Positions 33,603 through 44,187 are shown, counted from the first letter of the stretch. The stretch is 64,000 nt of DNA from Aurelia coerulea (GCA_039566865.1 CM076955.1:9054501-9118500); one strand, 5' to 3'. Notes: generated from the sequence alone by a model not told the origin. Numbers and translations: made by a program.

Positions 33603-34899
33603 TGTTTTCTTTCTGCAATTATGTGTCTTAAGGAAGCCTGCAACCAAATAATAGATTTTACATTGCCTTTCTTGGTTCTAAACCTTGCAAATCCTCACTC
33701 GAAATTGTTTGGTTGCAAGATGCCTTAGCTTGTAGCTCTGTTTGTCTGGTTTATATAAATGTACTTTTTCAATGTTTTTCTTCTTTTTAAGGCCTCGGGA
33801 TTGACATAGTATTTTGCTCCTCTTGGTATAGTAGTCGTAGCGTTGTAAAGTAGATTAAGTAGTGTAGGTAGTTATCTGTCATGTAAATTTTTTAGATTGA
33901 ATATGTATATAAAAAAAAAAGACTGGGCTTCTTGAGCTACTAGAAGACTGGGGGGGCTCATTCAGCCCCCCCCCTCTCTAAAATCGCCATTCCTTCACTT
34001 ACGAAGACGAAACTCACCATGCAGGTAGCCGTGCTTATGATCTATCATTTCTCACAAAAACAATTCTAAAAATAGATATGACGTCATAATTATTCAAGAC
34101 CAACTGGCACGTGTCTACGAAAAAAAATGAAAAAAAAAACTTTTTTTTAAATCTTTATAATTTTCTAAGATTGATTCATGCAACTAAATTATGCCAATCA
34201 AAGCATTGTTAGAAGGTGAAAATATACTTATAAAGTGAAAAATTTGATTTTCACAAATCCAAGATGGCGGACAAAGAGATTAAAAATCTTGTTTTTCTGA
34301 AAAATGACAAATGCAGCCATAATAGAGAATTTCTCCATATATTACTATGAAAACTACTTCGATGATAAGTGATCGTTGCATACTTCATTTTTCCTTTTGA
34401 AACTTTTGCTTTGATTATTCCAAAAATGCTGACATCAGCATTTTTTCCCAGTAGTAAGCAAATAAGGTGGAAGGAAGAAGGAAGAAGGAAGGGGAAATCG
34501 GGGGTTGAGGATAGTTATTTGGTGAAATTTTGATAATATCTTGACAAACTAAACACTTTCAGTCAAAAACTTCTCACTGTAAAACAGATTCTCAAGATAT
34601 GCATGAAAACTGATCGTGAGTAGTAGTATGTGAGGATACCCCCGGGGAATCTTATACCGTTTTCGACCAATGACGCACAAAATTCAAACAAAATTACACA
34701 GCTAAGGTGGAAACAACCTTTTTGATCAGTTTTAATCTATTTATTGCCGCTGTAAAACGTTTGCGGTCGAAATATCCTTGCAGAAAGACCGCTAACTAAT
34801 TTTGTCATTTTCTTAAAGATGATGTCATTGATGAGGTCACGTGACAGATAATCGCTCTATTGTTCCTGGAAAAATTAAAGAGACCTTGCAAATTATAAG

Positions 34900-35072
34900 C
34901 ATCGGCGTAGGAGAAGATAAAATTTGGGGGCGCTACACGACAAAATATCCATTGTTTGAGAAAATTTTGCACGACTTGAGGCGGATTTCTGCCCGATTAT
35001 GGCTGATTTTTGCAAATTTTTGACGTTGGGGGGGCTGCAGGCCCCCTAGCCCCCCTATCTCCTACGCCTATG
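34900..35072. mobile_element. hAT-like MITE, 8-bp target duplication
   Basis: A 173-bp insertion absent from piggyBac-like copy 1 at the same place. The ends are CATCGGCGTAGGAG and the inverted CATAGGCGTAGGAG. ATTATAAG is duplicated on both sides (34892-34899, 35073-35080). Eight-base duplications and CA-GGCG ends are characteristic of hAT transposons. Confidence 0.85.
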
Positions 35073-35448
35073 ATTATAAGTTCACAAATGAAAAAGGACA
35101 CTATCAAAGGATTATGAGGTGATCTGGAATTATCAAAGGATTATGAGGTGATCTGGCCCTAAATTACATCCATAAACAGCTAAGTACCTAAAAGTTGGTC
35201 CCGACCACTCTGTCCCACTCAAAAAAACAGCCACCCTATCTACGATACCCCCCCCCTCCCCGCTGCCCCCTGAATTTTTTTTCAAAATTTCACACAAATT
35301 CACACTTCAAAAGGATAGAAACTGAAAGTCAAAAAACCATTTCCTGGTTCGTTGAACCAATTTGGAGCAGTGCTCAGTTAAGTATGTGGGGGGGGCTCAT
35401 TCATGACCCCCCCCCCCCAGTCAAAAGGATAGAAACTGATAGCGTTAA

Positions 35449-35894
35449 AGCGATTGTACAGAGATTCAGAGATTCGGTCCAGATTTGTGAGTTCTACTAG
35501 CCCCCAAAGACCCAAAACTTTTGTCCTAAAATGTCTCCTAAAAATTAAGAAACTACCTACCAGTTTTCTTACAAAAAACCTATCAGAAACAAAAAACCTG
35601 GTTTTGCGCCAGGAAAAACAGTAATAAGCGATTGTCAAGTGACGGTAATCAGTTCTAACTCTTGTCTTGAACCAGAAGCAACAACGTCCTTCCCTTTTCG
35701 CTTCATGATTGTTGAAATGTGATGGAAAGATAGCGGAAATGAAAAGGCGAGGCTGGTAACATCCCTACATAATGGTGCCATTCTTCCAACTTAGATTTTT
35801 ACCATATTACTTTGAATAAGAGAAAATTGGGAGTACAAGAATAGAGACTTGCGCAAATCACTGTCATCCACCCCCTGGTTAGTTTTTCATTCAT
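35449..35894. other. interior of the arm-bounded element, right part
   Basis: Unrecognised sequence between the piggyBac-like copy and the right inverted arm. It contains a TTAAGAAACTACCTACC phrase reminiscent of the GTAC-flanked MITE. Confidence 0.4.
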
Positions 35895-36000
35895 CAAAGC
35901 ACATATGCAATATCGATGCCAATTCCAATGCCAATGCCAATTCCAATATAATGCCGATGCCAGTATTCCAATGCCCGGTGATTACAAATGGCCCCCGTTT

Positions 36001-36355
36001 TGGACTCGTCATGGAGTAATTAGATTAATAAGCAATTGAACGATAAAAGATTGTGAAATTCCCATGATCGAAGTTTTGGACTCTACACCAGTTTGGTCCA
36101 ATAGACCATTTGCCAATTAAGAAAAAGGGATCGGTGCGAGCGCGGCCAATTCCGACAGCCCTAGTAACAGTCGGAAATTCGGGGAATCCTCTCCACTTCA
36201 GAATATCTTATTCGATGTAATTCCCACGATCGAATTGTAGAGTAGGGCACATAAACAAACGATCAGCTGATCTTGACCCCTTAATTCACATGTAATAAGT
36301 CCAAAACTTGGGAGAAAATTTTGAAAAACTTACGAAAACTGGCCGATCATCTTGG
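36001..36355. other. unassigned sequence
   Basis: Nothing recognised between the nest and the dispersed repeat that follows. Confidence 0.4.
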
Positions 36356-36359
36356 GCTG

Positions 36360-36860
36360 ATAAATCGAAAAACTGAAAACACACTTTTGGAGGACCATAT
36401 TTCAACCCTTTTTAAGGTATTTAATCATTTATCTGGAGTTAGCAAGTGCATTTAGTAGGAAAACGAGCACGATCCATTTGGGAGGAAAAAGGGCCTAAGT
36501 GTAAATTTTCGGGATTTTCCGCACATCTTTGAAAAAAGAAAGGCTCGTTATTCTGCGAATTTTAGAGATATATTCGAGATTAAAAGTTTTTTAGTGAAGG
36601 AATAAGGTTTCCCGTCGATCTTTGACATGCCAAGGCCGTTTACCCCTCGCAAACGGAGTTACGGCCCGAAATGGGGTAGGCCAAAAAATTTTCCCATTTC
36701 CGTGGCCCCCGCGCTCCGCCCCTGGGGGCAATATTGAACCCCAAATTGCGTGATAAGACTCGCAAACGAGTCATCTCTTGTAAATTTTTTCAGTTTTAAA
36801 ATTGGTTGAGTAACCATCGAGCATCGGCTCCAAATGCAGCTTCAGGTCAGAAAATCATCA
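36360..36860 (+). repeat. dispersed repeat C, copy 1
   Basis: Shared in inverse orientation with 49175-49700: AGTTAGCAAGTGCATTTA, CACGATCCATTTGGGAGG, ATGGGGTAGGCCAAAA and AACCATCGAGCATCGGCTCC all have diverged complementary partners there. No TIRs or reading frames were recognised, so its class is unknown. Confidence 0.65.
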
Positions 36861-37425
36861 AATCATGCATTTAAAAATCATGCAGTGACAAATCATGAAT
36901 TTAAAAAATAAGAAAAAAATTAGGAAACTTTTAGTACTAAATTGCGAAAATGCTCATGTTGAATAAAGAAACTCTTAGGGTTAGGGTCAGTACATAATGT
37001 CAGTCAAAACCAAAAGATGAGGGAATTTTGTATTTGTCATGCGCGAATCAGCATAGGGAGTCAAAAATGTAAGAACTATGCGCCATCTATTTTTCTTCTA
37101 GAATTATCAGTTCATGGAGAGACAATTGGGGCAACCAGAAGGGTTGCTTTATGCCATTTTCATTCAAACGTAGATAAAGGAAATCATTAGGAAAGTTTTG
37201 TGATAAACAATGTTCTTTTGTGATCAAAAACAGAACTCAAACAAAAGGGAGAACACAAAGAGAGTGCAGTGTCTACGGGGACTTCAGGAATCATTATGAG
37301 AGGGAACTCTCCTGCAGGGGGCAGATTGCATTCATCGATTACTGATACATTTTCTGTTATATCTGAAATCATTAGGTACTGGCGGATATTACGGAAGGCT
37401 AGCTCAGTTATGCTTTAAAGCTCCC
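36861..37425. other. unassigned sequence
   Basis: It contains several short AAATCATG repeats (36850-36900) and a 61-codon minus-strand frame at 37187-37372 that resembles nothing I know. Confidence 0.4.
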
Positions 37426-37600
37426 TGAAAATCTTATACTGTTATATGGTGTTATTTTTTTTCTAAAATTATTTCTAATCAAGGTGTTTTTGGTAGGAAT
37501 CGCGGCCTTGTTGCTGCGTGCTTCCCTTGCAGAATGCAGAACAGAATAGATTACTTTTCTACTCTTAAAAATATTTTCCGGAACTAATGAAATACTAGGC
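37426..37600. repeat. dispersed repeat J, single copy
   Basis: It matches the tandem units at 61147-61560: CTGTTATATGGTGTTRTTTT, AATCAAGGTGTTTTTGGT, CTTCCGGAACTAATGAAATA. No coding capacity. Confidence 0.65.
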
Positions 37601-37605
37601 TTGCC

Positions 37606-37628
37606 GGTCGGCGCCTGCGGCGCCGACC
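37606..37628. repeat. G+C-rich perfect hairpin
   Basis: A 10-bp stem GGTCGGCGCC / GGCGCCGACC with a TGC loop stands out in an A+T-rich setting. It may be a small palindromic element or the end of a degraded transposon. Confidence 0.6.
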
Positions 37629-37866
37629 TGGCCCGCCGTCGTACTGAGTGATTGCTTGGGAAAGAATTTGTTGCCTCTTGACGTTGTTTTCTGTTATCAC
37701 TTTATGTGACAAAAATTTCGGCATAGGTTAATTCTACATTCTACAAAGCTGCTGTTCATAGTTGCGCAAGGGAGCATTTAACAAAATATGAGTGTTTAAC
37801 CCCAGGACCGTCGAGAGAGAGGCCGGGCACCACGCCCTTTTATCCTTGGGCCACGCCCCCCTATGC

Positions 37867-38960
37867 ACTGGTAAGACACTGCTTTTAGATTTTTTTAGAA
37901 TCTCTTTGGGCCCGCAGGCCTGAAAACGTTCCTGAAAGAAAACTACAACAAAGAAAAAGACATACCTTATTTCTTGCTGGCCCACAGAGGCCCCAGGCCC
38001 CCTGGTAACTACCCTGGCTACTCCCCTCTCTGTTCTGAATATCCCCCTACTATACAGATGATGCCTCACCACACACATCATGGTATCCTCCCACTGTACT
38101 CCAGATGCCTCCCCACTGTACTGAACATCCCCGTCCCCCACTGCACTGAAGGCATCCCCAACTGAACTCCAGAAGCCTCCCCACAGTACTGAGCAACCCC
38201 GTCTCCCACTGCACTGAAGGTATCCCCCCCACTGAACTCCGGATGCCTCCCCACTATACTGAATTTCCAAACTGTACTCAAACATACCTCCCCACTGTAC
38301 TGAACATCCCCAACTGTACTGCACGACTCCCGGTGGGTGCAAAATTCAACAGTAAAAGGTCTGCCACGCTCGTCCATACCATTCCATTGGATAACCTTTT
38401 ATAGCTCAATTGACTCTGTGTGTTATGCTTATTGTGGTAAATGTTTCCCGGTTTATGGGGCCATATTTTAAAATTTTGCCCTGGTTACGGGTCCTAATAA
38501 GACACCGCTTTTAGATTTTTGTTAGAATCTCAGTGGGCCTGCAGGCCTGAAAACGTTCCTGAAAGAAAACTACAACAAAGAAAAATACATACCTTATTTC
38601 TTGCTGGCCCACAGAGGCCCCGGGCCCCCTGGTAACTACCCTGGCTACCCCCCTCTCTGTTCTGAATATCCCCCTACTATACTGATGATGCCTCACCACA
38701 CACCACACACATCATGATATCCCCCAACTGTACTCCAGAAGCCTCCCCACTGTACTGAACACACCCGTCCCCCACTGCACTCAAGGTATCCCCCACTGAA
38801 CTCCGGATGCCTCCCCACTATACTGAATTGCCCCACTGTACTCAAACATACCTCCCCACTGTACTGAACATCCCCAACTGTACTGCACACTCCCGGTGGG
38901 TGCAATTCAACAGTAAAAGGTACATCACGCTCGTCCGTACCATTCCATAGGATATCCTTT
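37867..38960. repeat. duplicated segment containing a C-rich minisatellite
   Basis: Two direct copies (37867-38393 and 38500-38960) start AAGACACYGCTTTTAGATTT and share GCAGGCCTGAAAACGTTCCT, CTTATTTCTTGCTGGCCCAC and the end CGTACCATTCCAT. Each holds an imperfect tandem array of units like CTCCCCACTGTACTGAACAT (about 30 bp, paired into units of about 60 bp). Long Gly/Val/Ser-rich minus-strand frames across it are repeat artefacts. Confidence 0.85.
38394..38499. repeat. dispersed repeat K, copy 1
   Basis: It lies between the two duplicated segments. TCCCGGTTTATGGGGCCATA and TTTTGCCCTGGTTACGGGTC recur at 44655-44757, on the other side of the F4 LINE and in the same orientation. Confidence 0.75.
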
Positions 38961-39135
38961 TCTCTGACATTGTAGTTTATGAAAAAACCCCTTATCACGG
39001 AAAAGTTTGAAGGTAACCCCTCTTTAAACGAGTATCACTTGAAGTTGTTGTTGTCACCGAAGAGTGTGGACGTGATTTTAACCCGAGATTTTAATTGAGT
39101 GATTTAAGGCAATTTATTAGTCATATACCGTTCTG

Positions 39136-40500
39136 TTGAAGATGGAAGAATGCATCGATGAAAATACAATATGTAAAGCAATAAAGGAAATCAGATTGAA
39201 GCAAAAGAGAAGGCCAGACAAAGAAAGTATCTCAAATTTCTTACTCACGAGGCGTGGCCTAGCCATGGCTGAAACTCTCAACACAATCGATATTATGATT
39301 GCAGCTGGCAAAATTCACAACCAGAAAACATCAAACGGCGAAGATTCATTCTTCATATCAGAGGGAGCCACTGCAAAGGATGATGCAGGAAAAAGATGCC
39401 AAAGCCAATTTCAGAACACCCAATTTGGGGGAGTTGGAGACATCATCGAAGACCCCATACACTCCATCCTCGACGACGACATGACCAAGCACGGCATGGC
39501 CCCGCCTACGGCAGGCGCTGAATCACACCCATTGAGACGCTACCCAGATTCAATCAACTTGGTCAACGCTGTCACGAAAATGGTAGACAGCATAAATCTT
39601 CTCAATCATCTGTTACGAGAGGAAAGATCCAAATCAGATGATTTATTGGCTGAAAATCTTTCACTAAAACTGCAAAACAGAGAGATGGAAACAACAATCG
39701 AGCGCATTCTCTCAGAAAACAATGGAATACAATCAGAAGGCTTAAACAAAAGAGAAGTAAACAACAGAGAACAAACGGCTGCGGAAAAAACAATTGAAAT
39801 CCGATCTGAACTCATAACTGAAGCAGAACGTCATCACAAAGAAACAGACGAAAGCCTATTGTCCACTGCAAGCCTCGCAAATCAAAAGCACAATGGGAAA
39901 CAAAACAGAAACAAAAATGCTGCAAAAAACAAACAGGATCCTTGCCAAGGAGAAACGAAAAAGCTTGGAGCGGGAAAGCCAAAAGGTGCTGGAAAACAAA
40001 ACAAAGTGAAAAAGGTCAAGGTCTTGATTGTAGGAGACTCACAGCTGCGACGGATAGATGATTCGAAACTTTCCAATGACCACCGTGATATTGAGATTGC
40101 TTGCAAACCAGGCATGAAAATCAAACAAGCTGTGAGCAAAGTTGGAAAGAGCGATAAAGAAATTATCATAGTCCATGCAGCTACTAATGATGTGAAATCC
40201 AGCACACCAGAGCAGCTTTGTAAAGATGTTATCGACACACTTAATCAAATGCAAACAAATAACCCAAAATCACGAATCGCATTCTCCTCAGTGATTAGAA
40301 GAAAAGATGATCAGTCCATAAACGCAAAGGTGAGAAAGCTAAATGGATTACTTGACGAAGAACTAGCAATTAACGGTTTTGACATTATTGATAACGATAA
40401 TATTCAGTATAGCAATTTATGGAAAGATGGGTTACATGTAAATGAAGGGGGGATAAGAAAACTATCAGGTAACTTAAGTAGATATGTGAAGTATTGCTAG
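39136..40500 (+). CDS. LINE ORF1: winged-helix-like, coiled coil, SGNH esterase
   Basis: 454 residues. Residues 1-80 are helix-rich and end in a KTSNGEDSFFI strand, a pattern like a small winged-helix nucleic-acid-binding fold. Residues about 140-200 look like a coiled coil (NHLLREERSKSDDLLAENLS). Residues 250-290 are very basic. The C-terminal part (293-454) is an SGNH/GDSL hydrolase: VLIVGDSQLRR (Ser302), HAATNDVKSS (block III, Asn351) and DGLHVNEGG (Asp431, His434). Esterase-bearing ORF1 proteins are known from CR1-like LINEs, where they are thought to act in RNP formation or membrane/chaperone steps. All catalytic residues are present. Confidence 0.88.
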   Translation: MKMEECIDENTICKAIKEIRLKQKRRPDKESISNFLLTRRGLAMAETLNTIDIMIAAGKIHNQKTSNGEDSFFISEGATAKDDAGKRCQSQFQNTQFGGVGDIIEDPIHSILDDDMTKHGMAPPTAGAESHPLRRYPDSINLVNAVTKMVDSINLLNHLLREERSKSDDLLAENLSLKLQNREMETTIERILSENNGIQSEGLNKREVNNREQTAAEKTIEIRSELITEAERHHKETDESLLSTASLANQKHNGKQNRNKNAAKNKQDPCQGETKKLGAGKPKGAGKQNKVKKVKVLIVGDSQLRRIDDSKLSNDHRDIEIACKPGMKIKQAVSKVGKSDKEIIIVHAATNDVKSSTPEQLCKDVIDTLNQMQTNNPKSRIAFSSVIRRKDDQSINAKVRKLNGLLDEELAINGFDIIDNDNIQYSNLWKDGLHVNEGGIRKLSGNLSRYVKYC

Positions 40501-40542
40501 GGGTCACTCAGCTCAGCAAAAAAAAAGGCAGCAAGTAGCAAT

Positions 40543-42547
40543 ATGTACTCTTGTAAGAGAAATGGTCTCAAAATAGCGTTTTTGAATATAGTATCTCTCA
40601 GAAAACACAGAAGCGAGCTTGAGATTGTGCTCAATGACAATGATATTGATATCATTGGTCTGAGTGAAACTCGATTAGACGAATCAGTTAGGGACTCCGA
40701 TGTGACCATTAATGGTTATAAAATCTATAGAAATGACCGTAATGCCAATGGTGGAGGAGTGGCAATTTTTGTGAAAGAAAGCTTGCCCGAGCCAACTGTA
40801 AAGATCAAAAGTGACAAGTTAGAACTTGTTGCACTTGAATTCACACCGAATCATGCCAAACCTTTTCTCGTGATGTGCTGGTACCGTCCCCCAACCTCAG
40901 CAATGGACGATGTCTCTTTTGAAAATCTAAGAGATATACTGAAGGAAGTAGACAAAGAGGAAAAGGAGATGATTTTGATTGGTGACACTAATTGCGACTT
41001 TAAAAACAATAAAAATGCAAACGCTAGGAAACTCAAAATGATATATTCCGAGTTTCAGTTTGAGCAGCTAATAAATAAGTATACAAGGGTTGCTGTTACG
41101 ACAAATGAGCAAAATGAACAGAAAACTTCAAAAACACTAATAGACCATTTCTCAACAACGAGTCCCAGGTACATCTTAAGAGCAGATGTTTTGCGGATTG
41201 GGATGGTTGATCACTACATGGTGTATGGTATAAGAAAAATAAATGCTTGGAGACTCAATAAGAAAAAACCAAAAATTATTGAGACTCGCAGCCTTAGCAA
41301 GTATGATAAGGAACTTTTTCGTAACGACCTACGTCAGATTGACTGGTCAGCCATCCTTAATCCGCTCTCAGAAAATCCAAATGTAATGGCCTCCGCCTTT
41401 CAGGAGATTTTTGAGTTTACCTTAAATATGCATGCCCCTCTCAAGAAACGAAGGGTACGAGGTGAATTTGCACCTTGGCTAAATCAATCCATAAGATCCC
41501 TAATGAGGGAGAGGGATTTGGCTAAGAGGGCTGCTGAAAAATCTCCTGAGAAATGGAGTGTCTATAAGCAACTTAGAAATAAAGTAACGAAAGAAATAAA
41601 GGTTGCTGTACAGTCACACTATCACGGGTTAATTAACGAAAATAAGGACAACCCCCAAAAAATGTGGCAGACTATAAACAGAGTCTTAGATCGATCCTCT
41701 AAGTCAACAATTCCTGCGAGTTTGGACATTGATGGCAAAAAACTAACTAAGGAGGGAGATATAGTAGAAGCATTGAATCATCATTTTGTTTCAGTTGGAC
41801 CAAAACTAGCAAGTAAAATTGAACAAAATACAAATGATGATCCTCTTAAACATATCGATAATGAACGGAACACAATGAGACTCACCCCTGTTGATGAGGA
41901 TTACGTGCCTAGAGCCATTAAGCAACTAAAAAATGGCAAGGCCCCAGGACCTGATAAGATTCCGACAATGCTGATAAAGGACGCTGCGGATCTCATATGT
42001 AAACCGTTGACAATGGTTTTCAACTCTTCTTTACGGAAGGGTATTTTCCCTGACATCTGGAAACTGGCGAAGGTCACCCCCATTTTCAAATCAGGTTCTA
42101 AAAGTGAGGCTAACAACTATAGGCCTATCTCGGTGATCTCTGTGTTCTCGAGAATCCTTGAAAGGATTGTACATGACCAAGTTTACGAATATCTCAAAGC
42201 AAACAAGGTTCTGACAATGAGTCAATCAGCTTTTCAAAAACTTTGTTCAACAATAACATCATTGATTGATAGTACTGACTATTGGTATGAGAATATTGAC
42301 CACAAGCACTTTAATTTAGCAATATTCCTAGATCTCAAAAAGGCTTTCGATACTGTTGACCATAAGATTTTGTTAGAAAAATTGAGGAAATACGGTATTC
42401 GAGAACTTTCCGGAGACTGGTTTAAATCATACCTTGAAAACAGAAAGCAGTACTGTGCCGCCAACGGTAATGAATCAAGGCCTAGGACAGTTACATGTGG
42501 CATTCCCCAACGTTCCTGTCTTGGCCCCCTTCTCTTCATAATGTACC
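40543..42547 (+). CDS. LINE ORF2: APE-type endonuclease and reverse transcriptase (N-terminal part)
   Basis: An open frame of about 670 codons before the insertion. Endonuclease motifs: AFLNIVSLRKHRSELE, GLSETRLDES, GGGVAIF, CWYRPP, LIGDTNCDF, LIDHFSTTS and MVDHYMVYGI, with the catalytic His kept. Reverse transcriptase blocks: KNGKAPGPDKIP, ANNYRPISVISVFSRILER, AIFLDLKKAFDTVDHKILL (motif A) and TCGIPQRSCLGPLLFIMYL (motif B, with Q-R-S instead of the usual Q-G-S). The frame is cut after IMYL; nine codons of transposon sequence follow before a stop. Frame start is the first ATG after ORF1. Confidence 0.88.
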
Positions 42548-43386
42548 TAGCCTGCGTGCAGACTTTACTTTCCACTGCGAAGGAGAGCCTATGAGGATCT
42601 TGTAAAGTCTGCGAATTAGCGCCCATTATCGAGTTCTGAATAAAAAGTTTCTCCTGCGAAGAGGAGCTCAATCTTGCGCAATAAATTGACGCCTCCAACA
42701 GGAAGGAAGAATGATCCCTATCATGCGAAGAGAATCCCATCCCACCCACACAACTTCAGAGCCTGCAAACTGCAGAGTTAATAGGCATGAAAGACTCACC
42801 AGTGATTCAAGAACCCCACTTGCTGACACATGTCTAAGCTAAGGGTACTACCAACACACCATTACCCATCTCTCATGATCAGCTCATCAAATGAAAGTTT
42901 AGGCCTAGCCTGAAGTAAACATTCTGTCCTCGGAGCGGAGAAACTTTCAAAGAATTGCCTCATGATCGTTGTAGACTTCCTTCACCTTGAGAATATGCTT
43001 GACTGTTATAATTCCTTTCAAAACAAAGTTTTATCCCAAGTTATCAAGTCCCGAAGACAGGCAAACTGGGCGGCCCACTTCATCATCGGCGAACTCGTTT
43101 ACCACGCACAGCAACTTCCTCAATTTTGAATTTACGAAAACGGTTTCGTGTTGTGTCGCAAACAATAACCACAAAGGGTTGTGAAAAACGTGACGATCCT
43201 GTCGGCTTTTGATTGGGTCCTTAGAATCTCAAACTAGATACTGATTGGCTAACAGACAATAGCCGGACAAAGGCGAGTATCATTGCGTAAGATCTCAGAA
43301 CTCAATAATGGGCGCTAATTCGCAGACTTTACAAGATCCGCCTGGACTCTCCTTCGCAGTGGAAAGAAAAGTCTGCACGCAGGCTA
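42548..43386. mobile_element. TIR element inserted in the LINE reverse transcriptase
   Basis: The ends are mirror images: TAGCCTGCGTGCAGACTTTA at the left and, inverted, TAGCCTGCGTGCAGACTTTT at the right. The inverted similarity reaches about 95 bp (GATCTTGTAAAGTCTGCGAA, TTAGCGCCCATTAT). The terminal TA may be a target duplication. The interior has no transposase-like frame. Compared with related LINEs about 50 bp of RT coding sequence between MYL and THVTL, including Y-A-D of the active site, is missing at the insertion point. Confidence 0.8.
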
Positions 43387-44187
43387 ACTCACGTGACCTT
43401 AACATCAAAGAATGTCGAAGAACTTGTTCATAAGGCTCAAGAGGAGTTGACCCATATTTCTGAATGGATGCGGATAAATAAATTAAGTGCAAATCCACAA
43501 AAAACAGAGTATATGGTAATTGGGCACCCTCGTAAAACTAATAAAGTGGAGATACACGATACATTGAGACTGAATGGTTCAGATATAAAACGAGTGAAAA
43601 AAACCAAATCACTTGGAGTCATTGTAGACGAAGGGCTTAACTGGGAAGAACAATTCAAAACTGTCAAAGGGAAAGTTCGCGGAGGTCTCGCATCTTTAAA
43701 AAAATTGAAGAACATCCTCCCACAATCTCAGTTAAGCAATGTATATCGTGCTCTCGTAGAAAGTCACATGCGATATGCAGATGTAATCTGGGGCAGCCTC
43801 TCTAATTCAAGAAAGGAGTCCCTTCAACGTCTTCAAAACAGAGCCATTTCCATGATCGATACGTCCAGGATAAAAGATGAATGGTCGAATAACTTCCTTC
43901 GGGTTGGACAACTTGTCACGTTTGATCGTGCAGTTATGGCCTATAAGATCATGAACAGACTCAGCCCGGAAAATCTCTGGAACAAATTTCAACAAAGATC
44001 CCAATACTCCAGTTATAACACGCGGTTCTGTAGAGATCTTCAGATTCCAAGGTACAATCTGGAGTATGCCAAAAAAAGATTTTCCTATTCAGCTCTTAAG
44101 GTCTGGAATGAAATCCCTTTAAATATCAGGGAACTACCTACCTTGTGCCGATTCAAAAAACAACTAAAAATACATTTGATGAGCTGA
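43387..44187 (+). pseudogene. LINE ORF2: reverse transcriptase C-terminal part
   Basis: It continues the 40543 frame beyond the insertion. It starts just after the lost YADD with TLTSKNVEELVHKAQEEL, then INKLSANPQKTEYMVIGHP, TKSLGVIVDEGLNW, SHMRYADVIWGSL, RLQNRAISMI and the tail YSALKVWNEIPLNI, with no stop until 44187. An intact C-terminal domain together with the intact upstream part shows the copy was functional until the TIR insertion. Confidence 0.85.

Larger units (their letters stand above)
32334..33920 (+). mobile_element. LINE, family F5, 5'-truncated, with 12-bp target duplication and poly(A)
   Basis: Only the C-terminal domain remains: SSRRWSRRLILF, DSLTEWNKLDPEIRESPSVS, LTQLRVGPSKLNFHKFKHHF and EDTEHFLLLCNSFREHR. 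After the MITE is skipped, the frame continues SDINMLQLLLYVLYGNKNLP to ISETERFG and a stop. The 3' end is a (TTTTG)n stretch, a UTR and ten A residues. GACTGGGCTTCT is duplicated at both borders (32322-32333, 33921-33932), a clear target-site duplication from insertion into the piggyBac-like element. Confidence 0.85.
32313..35444 (+). mobile_element. piggyBac-like element, copy 2, with nested LINE, MITEs
   Basis: It starts CCCTATCCAGACTGGGCTTC after TTAA (32309-32312). After the LINE insertion the body (33921 onward) parallels copy 1 closely: GAGCTACTAGAAGACTGGGG, AAGATGGCGGACA, CCCCCGGGGAATCTTATACC. The right terminus is rearranged: instead of the expected CCAGTCTGGATAGGG, a repeated AAAAGGATAGAAACTGA phrase comes before GCG and TTAA (35445-35448). 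A 14-bp GATTATGAGGTGAT phrase is also duplicated near 35115-35150. Confidence 0.75.
30780..36000. mobile_element. composite nest bounded by inverted GCATTGG-rich arms
   Basis: The left arm (30780-30872) and right arm (35895-36000) are inverted copies: GGGCCATTTGTAATCACCGG, CATTGGAATACTGGCATCGG and ATCGATATTGCATATGTGCT on one side and their complements on the other. The arms contain short CATTGG-type tandem units that differ in number. With the nested insertions removed (MULE-like at 30873, piggyBac-like at 32313) about 1 kb would remain between the outer ends, the size of a typical TIR element. No coding capacity of its own. Confidence 0.6.

Noticed and set aside
33486..33728. Hydrophobic frame resembling membrane segments (LFCFVLFCFV)
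   Set aside because: It is the (TTTTG)n microsatellite read in one frame.
37734..38998. Minus-strand frames of 60-202 codons rich in VQWGG, YSG and STVG
   Set aside because: They are translations of the C-rich minisatellite and shift with the repeat unit; no family resemblance.
38000..39000. A CRISPR-like or regularly spaced array
   Set aside because: The units are contiguous imperfect tandem repeats without unique spacers, and the DNA is eukaryotic.
39882..40254. Minus-strand frames of 70-118 codons opposite LINE ORF1
   Set aside because: Antisense shadows of the well-supported ORF1; hydrophobic composition follows from complementing Lys/Asn codons.
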